Below are positions 60,106 to 64,000 of a stretch of 64,000 nt of DNA, one piece after another. Position 1 is the stretch's first letter. Each line of letters opens with the position of its first letter. The notes under the pieces were generated by a model, which was not told the DNA's origin, did not search any database, and was given only the letters and a program-made list of their open reading frames with translations. Source of the DNA: Schlegelella_A sp036263655 (GTDB lineage Bacteria > Pseudomonadota > Gammaproteobacteria > Burkholderiales > Burkholderiaceae_C); the NCBI GenBank assembly GCA_036263655.1, contig DATAGP010000051.1, positions 1-64,000 on the forward strand. The letters run 5' to 3'. A program made the position numbers and the translations under genes.

Positions 60106-61013
60106 GGATCCTGCTGTTCGGCAAGAACGGGCAGCTCGGATGGGAACTTCAGCGCTCCCTGTCGGTGCTGGGCGAGGTGACGGCGCTCGACTCGAGCGGC
60201 GACGCGTCGGGTCCGGCCGACTTCGACCAGCCGGAGTCGCTCGCCGCCATCGTGCGCCGCGTCGCGCCCGAGGTGATCGTCAATGCGGCGGCCTACACCG
60301 CCGTGGACCGCGCGGAGACGGACACGGCCGGCGCCATGCGCGTCAACGCGGAAGCGCCGGGCGTGCTCGCCCGGACCGCCGCGGCTTCGGGTGCCTGGCT
60401 GATCCACTACAGCACCGACTACGTCTTCGATGGCAGCGGGTCGGAGCCCTGGCGCGAGGACTCGCCGACGGCGCCCCTGAACGCCTACGGGCGCAGCAAG
60501 CTCCAGGGCGAGGCGCTCATCCGGGCGAGCGGCTGCCGCCACCTGATCCTGCGCACCAGCTGGGTCTACTCGGCGCGGGGCGACAACTTCGCCAGGACCA
60601 TGCTGCGCCTGGCCAGGGATCGCGAGGCGCTGACGGTGATCGATGACCAGGTGGGCGCGCCGACGGCTGCCGATCTGCTCGCCGACGTCACGGCGCATGT
60701 CTTGCGCGCCACCAGGTCATCGGCCATGCTGGCCGACACCTATCACGCGACCGCGTCGGGAGAGACCAGCTGGCACGGTTACGCGCGGCACGTGATCGAG
60801 GTCGCCGCGCGCCTCGGCCAGCCGCTGCGCGTCGCGCCCGAGCGCGTCCAGCCGGTCGCGAGCAGCGCCTATCCGCAAGTCGCCGCGCGGCCCAGGAACT
60901 CGAGGCTGGCGACGACGAAGCTGCGCGACGCGTTCGGGCTCGCCCTGCCCCCGTGGCAGCAAGGCGTCGAGCGCATGCTCGCGGAAATCCTCCACCGACA
61001 GGAACCTGCATGA
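60102..61013 (+). CDS. rfbD: dTDP-4-dehydrorhamnose reductase
   Basis: A 303-residue reductase of the last rhamnose step. FGKNGQLGWELQR (NADPH loop), VNAAAYTAVDRAE, STDYVFDGSG and the Tyr-Lys in NAYGRSKLQGE are visible. ATG overlaps rfbB; stop overlaps rfbA. Gene order B-D-A-C is the common Burkholderiales form. Confidence 0.96.
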   Translation: MRILLFGKNGQLGWELQRSLSVLGEVTALDSSGDASGPADFDQPESLAAIVRRVAPEVIVNAAAYTAVDRAETDTAGAMRVNAEAPGVLARTAAASGAWLIHYSTDYVFDGSGSEPWREDSPTAPLNAYGRSKLQGEALIRASGCRHLILRTSWVYSARGDNFARTMLRLARDREALTVIDDQVGAPTAADLLADVTAHVLRATRSSAMLADTYHATASGETSWHGYARHVIEVAARLGQPLRVAPERVQPVASSAYPQVAARPRNSRLATTKLRDAFGLALPPWQQGVERMLAEILHRQEPA

Positions 61014-61903
61014 CGGTCGCCAAGACCCGCAAGGGAATCGTTCTCGCCGGGGGCTCCGGCACGCGCCTGCATCCGGCGACGCTGGCTCTCAGCAAGCAGC
61101 TGCTGCCGGTGTACGACAAGCCGATGGTGTACTACCCGCTGAGCACGCTGATGCTGGCCGGCATCCGCGACATCCTGGTGATCAGCACGCCGCAGGACAC
61201 GCCGCGCTTCGCCGCCCTGCTCGGCGACGGCTCGAAGTGGGGGATCAACCTCAGCTACTGCGTCCAGCCTAGCCCGCACGGTCTGGCGCAGGCCTTCATC
61301 CTGGGCCGTCAGTTCGTCGGTGGCCATCCGAGCGCGCTGGTCCTGGGCGACAACATCTTCTACGGCCACGACCTGCAGGCGATGCTCGCGGCTGCCTCGG
61401 CCCGGCCGACCGGCGCGACCGTGTTCGCCTACCACGTGCACGACCCCGAGCGTTACGGCGTCGTCGAGTTCGACGGCGACCGGCGCGCGCTCAGCATCGA
61501 GGAAAAGCCAGCGGCGCCGAAGAGCAACTACGCCGTGACCGGACTGTATTTCTACGACGAGCAGGTCAGCGACATCGCCGCCGGCATCGCGCCCTCCGCG
61601 CGCGGCGAGCTCGAGATCACCGACGTCAACGCCCGCTATCTCGCGGCGGCCAGCCTGAGCGTGGAGGTCATGGGCCGCGGCTACGCCTGGCTGGACACCG
61701 GCACGCACGACAGCCTGATGGAGGCCGGCCAGTTCATCGCCACGCTCGAGAAGCGGCAGGGGCTCAAGGTGGCGTGCCCGGAGGAGATCGCCTTTCGCGC
61801 CGGCTGGATCAGCCGCGAGGAGCTGCTGGCAATGGCGGAGCCGATGCGCAAGAACGGCTATGGCCAGTACCTGATCCAGGTGGCCAGCACGAAGGTCTTT
61901 TGA
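61010..61903 (+). CDS. rfbA: Glucose-1-phosphate thymidylyltransferase
   Basis: A 297-residue nucleotidyltransferase that makes dTDP-glucose. Motifs: LAGGSGTRLHPATLALSKQL, VYDKPMVYYPLS, LGDNIFYGHD, IEEKP and YAWLDTGTHDSL. ATG overlaps the rfbD stop; rfbC starts 2 bp after the stop. Confidence 0.97.
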   Translation: MTVAKTRKGIVLAGGSGTRLHPATLALSKQLLPVYDKPMVYYPLSTLMLAGIRDILVISTPQDTPRFAALLGDGSKWGINLSYCVQPSPHGLAQAFILGRQFVGGHPSALVLGDNIFYGHDLQAMLAAASARPTGATVFAYHVHDPERYGVVEFDGDRRALSIEEKPAAPKSNYAVTGLYFYDEQVSDIAAGIAPSARGELEITDVNARYLAAASLSVEVMGRGYAWLDTGTHDSLMEAGQFIATLEKRQGLKVACPEEIAFRAGWISREELLAMAEPMRKNGYGQYLIQVASTKVF

Positions 61904-61905
61904 GC

Positions 61906-62457
61906 ATGCGAATCACGCGCACGGCCATCGAGGGCGTGTTGATCCTGGAGCCGAAGGTGTTCGGCGACGAGCGCGGCTTCTTTCTCGAAAGTTTCAATCA
62001 GAAGGCGTTCGAGGCCGCCGTCGGCTCGCCGGTCAGCTTCGTCCAGGACAACCACTCGCGATCGTCGCGGGGCGTGCTGCGCGGCCTGCACCGGCAGGTG
62101 GCGCCGCATGCCCAGGGCAAGCTGGTGCGCGTTTCGGCCGGCCGCATCTTCGACGTCGCCGTCGACGTCCGTCCCGACAGCGCCACGTACGGACGCTGGG
62201 TGGGCGCCGAGCTCGACGACCGCGCGCATCGACAGATCTGGATTCCGCCCGGCCTCGCGCACGGCTTCCTCGTCCTCAGCGACACGGCCGACGTGCAGTA
62301 CAAGGCCACCCACTACTACGCACCGGCGGCGGAGGTGAGCCTGCTCTGGAGCGATCCGTCGCTGGCCATCGATTGGCCCGAGGTCGGCGTTCCGTTCACG
62401 CTGTCGGCCAAGGACCGCGCCGCCCCGACGCTCGAAGCGCCGACCACGAAGGGCTAG
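61906..62457 (+). CDS. rfbC: dTDP-4-dehydrorhamnose 3,5-epimerase
   Basis: A 183-residue cupin-fold epimerase. FGDERGFFLESFN, the catalytic His in GVLRGLHRQ, QGKLVRVSAGRIFDVAVDVR, and PPGLAHGFLVLSD are visible, and VQYKATHYYAP carries the family Tyr stretch. The usual LRGLHYQ is LRGLHRQ here, a change next to the catalytic His. It completes dTDP-rhamnose synthesis. Confidence 0.94.
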   Translation: MRITRTAIEGVLILEPKVFGDERGFFLESFNQKAFEAAVGSPVSFVQDNHSRSSRGVLRGLHRQVAPHAQGKLVRVSAGRIFDVAVDVRPDSATYGRWVGAELDDRAHRQIWIPPGLAHGFLVLSDTADVQYKATHYYAPAAEVSLLWSDPSLAIDWPEVGVPFTLSAKDRAAPTLEAPTTKG

Positions 62458-62470
62458 GAACTGCCAACAA

Positions 62471-62506
62471 ATGCCGCTTCGGAGCGGCATGCCCAGCGGG
62501 TACACT
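62471..62506 (+). promoter_or_regulatory. Hairpin and promoter before the EPS regulator
   Basis: ATGCCGCT (62471-62478), loop TCGG, AGCGGCAT (62483-62490): a perfect 8-bp stem. The possible -35 TTCGGA (62478-62483) straddles its loop and TACACT (62501-62506) lies 17 bp further as -10. No T-run, so termination of rfbC there is uncertain. Confidence 0.4.
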
Positions 62507-62534
62507 TTCGCGTTCAGCCATTGAACAGTCGCCC

Positions 62535-62891
62535 TTGCACCCCGAAGACTCCGCTTCCGACCAAGACGCCGCCGTGGCGTTGCTGCGCCTGCTCGAGGAG
62601 CACCCGGAGTACTCGCAGCGGCAGCTCGCACGCGAGCTCGGCGTCAGCCTCGGCAAGACGCACTACCTGCTGAAGGCGCTCCTCGCCAAGGGCTGGGTCA
62701 AGGCGCAGAACTTCCAGCGCAGCGACCGCAAGCTCGGCTATCTCTACGTGCTGACGCCCGCCGGCATCCGCCAGCGCCTGCGCCTGACGCAGGCCTTCCT
62801 GGCACGCAAGGAGCGCGAGTTCGTGGCGCTGCGCTCGCAGATCTCGGCGCTGCGCAAGGACCTCGCCGATCAGCGAGGAACGCGGCCGTGA
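62535..62891 (+). CDS. MarR-family EPS-associated transcriptional regulator
   Basis: A 118-residue winged-helix protein: EDSASDQDAAVALLRLLEEHP, then HTH QRQLARELGVSLGKTHYLLKAL, then GWVKAQNFQRSDRKLGYLYVLTP and a C-terminal coiled coil (KEREFVALRSQISALRKDL). This matches the EPS-associated MarR-type family found at exopolysaccharide loci. The best start is TTG at 62535; no ATG or GTG fits before the conserved part. Its stop overlaps the next gene (GTGA). Confidence 0.85.
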   Translation: MHPEDSASDQDAAVALLRLLEEHPEYSQRQLARELGVSLGKTHYLLKALLAKGWVKAQNFQRSDRKLGYLYVLTPAGIRQRLRLTQAFLARKEREFVALRSQISALRKDLADQRGTRP

Positions 62892-64000
62892 GCGAGTCGA
62901 CCCTCTCCGTGGTCCCGGTCATCCTCGCCGGCGGCAGCGGCACGCGGCTGTGGCCGCTCAGCCGCTCGCTGCATCCGAAGCAGTACCTCTCGCTCGGCAT
63001 CGGCAACGGCGCCGCCGGCGAGACCCTGTTCCAGCAGGCAGCGCGCCGCGCGGCGGCGATCGCCGCCGCGGACATCGCCGTGCAGCCACCCTGCATCGTC
63101 GCCAACGAGGAGCATCGGTTCACGGTCGTCGACCAGCTTCGCGGCATCGGCATCGAGCCGGCTCGCGTCCTGCTCGAGCCCTTCGGGCGCAATACCGCCC
63201 CGGCACTGCACCTGGCGGCGCTCGAGGCGACCCGCTCGTCGGGCGGCTCGGCGGATCCGGTCCTCGTGGTCACGCCGGCGGATCACCTCATCACGCAGCT
63301 GCCGGCGTTCACGCAGACGCTGCGCACGGCCGTGCGGGCAGCGGCGAGCGGCGGCATCGTCGTCCTCGGCATCCGCCCGGAGCGGCCGGACACCGGCTAC
63401 GGCTACATCCGCGCCGGCGACAGCGCGGACGCCGACGGGTTGCTGCCGGTAGCAGCGTTCGTCGAGAAGCCCGACCTCGCCACGGCGCGCAAGTACGTGG
63501 CCGACGACGGCTACCTGTGGAACGGCGGCATCTTCGTCGTGCGGGCCAGCGTCTGGCTCGAAGCCTTGCGCCGGTTCCGCCCCGAGCTCGCGCGCGCCAG
63601 CGAAGCTGCCTACGCCACGGCCACGGCCGACGACGCCTTCCTGCGCTTCGACCGCGACGCCTTCGCCGCGATTCCCGGCGACAGCGTCGACTACGCCGTC
63701 ATGGAGCCGGCGAGCCGCCAGGGATCGGGCATCTCCGTCCGCATGGTCCCGCTCGACGCCGGCTGGAGCGATCTCGGTGCCTGGGACGCGGTCTGGCAGG
63801 CGGGCGAGCGCGACAGCGACGGCAACGCGGTGCAAGGCGACGCGGTGCTGCGCAACTCGCGCAACACGCTGGTGCACGCGACGAGCCGCCTCGTCGGCGT
63901 GATCGGCATGGACGACGTGACGGTCGTCGAGACGGCCGACGCGGTGCTCGTCGCCCACCGTTCCAAGAGCGGCGAGGTCAAGGACCTGGTCGGCACCCTG
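62888..64000 (+). CDS. manC: Mannose-1-phosphate guanylyltransferase (ManC/CpsB type), truncated by window end
   Basis: At least 371 residues; the frame is open to the window edge. The N-terminal nucleotidyltransferase domain shows VILAGGSGTRLWPLSRSLHP, KQYLSL, LEPFGRNTAPALHLAAL, VTPADHLI, AAFVEKPD, YLWNGGIFVV and AGWSDLGAWD, all diagnostic of the GDP-mannose pyrophosphorylase/mannose-6-phosphate isomerase family. The C-terminal isomerase half may follow outside. It supplies GDP-mannose for the exopolysaccharide locus that begins here. GTG start coupled to the regulator by a 4-base overlap. Confidence 0.93.
   Translation, partial: MSESTLSVVPVILAGGSGTRLWPLSRSLHPKQYLSLGIGNGAAGETLFQQAARRAAAIAAADIAVQPPCIVANEEHRFTVVDQLRGIGIEPARVLLEPFGRNTAPALHLAALEATRSSGGSADPVLVVTPADHLITQLPAFTQTLRTAVRAAASGGIVVLGIRPERPDTGYGYIRAGDSADADGLLPVAAFVEKPDLATARKYVADDGYLWNGGIFVVRASVWLEALRRFRPELARASEAAYATATADDAFLRFDRDAFAAIPGDSVDYAVMEPASRQGSGISVRMVPLDAGWSDLGAWDAVWQAGERDSDGNAVQGDAVLRNSRNTLVHATSRLVGVIGMDDVTVVETADAVLVAHRSKSGEVKDLVGTL

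Overview
The window comes from a high-GC genome of the Burkholderiales (Betaproteobacteria) type. The evidence is gene order, which I judged by reading: rpmF-plsX-fabHDG-acpP-fabF, then rpoE-rseA-rseB-mucD, then lepA-lepB-DUF4845-rnc-era-recO-pdxJ-acpS-nagZ, with rne and rluC divergent beside it. Composition is strongly GC-biased throughout, and 4-base start/stop overlaps (GTGA, ATGA) are the rule inside operons. I see no tRNA, rRNA, insertion sequence, prophage or CRISPR array.

Bases 1-7932 form one plus-strand operon for purine-ring nitrogen salvage. It holds the end of a PuuE-type allantoinase, a Bug-type binding protein, a UraD-allantoate amidohydrolase fusion, an M20 amidohydrolase, an NMT1-type ABC importer (binding protein, ATPase, permease) and a cytidine/guanine-deaminase-fold enzyme whose 3' end looks frameshifted. 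Bases 7968-24303 are accessory: a transglutaminase-like protein, a HupE-like membrane protein coupled to an NHL beta-propeller, a DUF2087 protein, a TRIC channel, a flavin monooxygenase with a lipoprotein, a 3-methyladenine glycosylase, psd, an MFS transporter with a P450, a three-gene envelope cluster, corA, an orphan lipoprotein and a GST.

Bases 24394-30102 (minus strand) encode the urea ABC importer urtABCDE behind a textbook sigma-54 promoter at 30159-30174, consistent with nitrogen control. A small CPBP-type glutamic intramembrane protease follows, then Rieske protein, HAD phosphatase, rluC and the divergent rne with a leader of about 490 nt.

Bases 36769-55939 (minus strand) are the conserved core: cell-wall recycling, pyridoxal phosphate synthesis, RNA processing, protein secretion, the sigma-E envelope-stress module and fatty-acid/phospholipid initiation. 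The 459-bp mucD-lepA gap is the least explained part of the window. It has nested inverted repeats and an intrinsic terminator, and could be a small RNA or an attenuated lepA leader.

Bases 55993-64000 hold maf, an RsmI-like methyltransferase, a DEAD-box helicase, and the start of an exopolysaccharide locus: rfbBDAC for dTDP-L-rhamnose, an EPS-associated MarR-type regulator, and a mannose-1-phosphate guanylyltransferase that runs off the window end.
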